This document shows, piece by piece, positions 63,836 through 64,000 of a stretch of DNA of 64,000 nt. The stretch covers positions 13,830,379-13,894,378 of the forward strand of contig CM022676.1 in the NCBI GenBank assembly GCA_012295275.1, written 5' to 3'. This DNA is from Chrysomallon squamiferum (taxonomy: Eukaryota; Mollusca; Gastropoda; Neomphalida; Peltospiridae). The notes beneath the pieces were generated by a model. The model was not told the DNA's origin. It saw only the letters and a list, made by a program, of their open reading frames with translations, and did not search any database. A program made the position numbers and the translations under genes. Numbering within the stretch: position 1 is the first letter of the stretch; each line of letters begins with the position of its first letter.

Positions 63836-64000
63836 GTACCTTGTCATATATAATATTTTGATTACTGACAAAGGTCATTTTATTAATACATCATCACATG
63901 ATAATTCAGATCAAAATAAGTAATAACATTCATTAAAAAGTTCAACATAGAAGCAAATTAATCAACGCCCTCTCAGTTTCGCCGAACTGTTGTAATGCTT

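Larger units (their letters stand above)
49333..64000 (+). repeat. unit A'', direct copy of A from ~9690 (truncated by window end)
   Basis: Same orientation as A. It includes the leader segment and then the MITE, Tc1, hAT and receptor exons. It carries an additional ~3.9-kb tandem receptor cassette and ends in the post-FN3 segment corresponding to A ~20490. Confidence 0.9.

Overview
The window is AT-rich metazoan DNA, dense in microsatellites (ATT, GA, CA, TTTA), with split genes and GT/AG introns. The gene content fits a mollusc: a BTB-BACK-PHR gene of the BTBD1/2/3/6 type and an Ig/fibronectin-III receptor-like family. This assignment is an inference; no species can be named from the sequence.

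Layout. (1) 1-9.69 kb is single copy. It holds a probable last exon of a receptor with an ITIM-like motif (645-760, +), an unidentified probable terminal exon (5836-6035, -), and a BTB-BACK-PHR gene (7940-9537, -) whose reading frame contains one stop. (2) 9.69-30.64 kb is unit A (+). (3) A 200-N gap and a short spacer (30643-31877) follow. The spacer carries two short exons that splice in frame into a transmembrane segment plus a basic tail. (4) 31.88-49.33 kb is unit A', an inverted copy of A positions ~12.27-30.64 kb. (5) 49.33-64.0 kb is unit A'', a direct copy of A starting from ~9.69 kb and running off the window end. The layout is therefore forward, inverted, forward.

Each unit carries the same phase 1-1 exons: Ig (255 bp), Ig (279 bp) and FN3 (300 bp). 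A has a nonsense codon in FN3. A' is open through all three exons. A'' has two tandem cassettes: the first is destroyed by an 8-nt and a 115-nt deletion, and the second is open but has a 51-nt in-frame deletion in FN3. Sequence mosaicism between cassette types indicates unequal exchange or gene conversion. All units also carry a short TA-flanked MITE, a Tc1/mariner remnant interrupted by a hAT element with a perfect 8-bp target duplication, and phase-compatible exon-like open segments on the strand opposite the receptor exons.

The most interesting content is this inverted/direct triplication of a receptor-like cassette, with birth, death and exchange visible at base level. The inverted repeat ends exactly at the assembly gap on one side, so mis-scaffolding there has to be excluded. 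The A'/A'' junction contains no gap.
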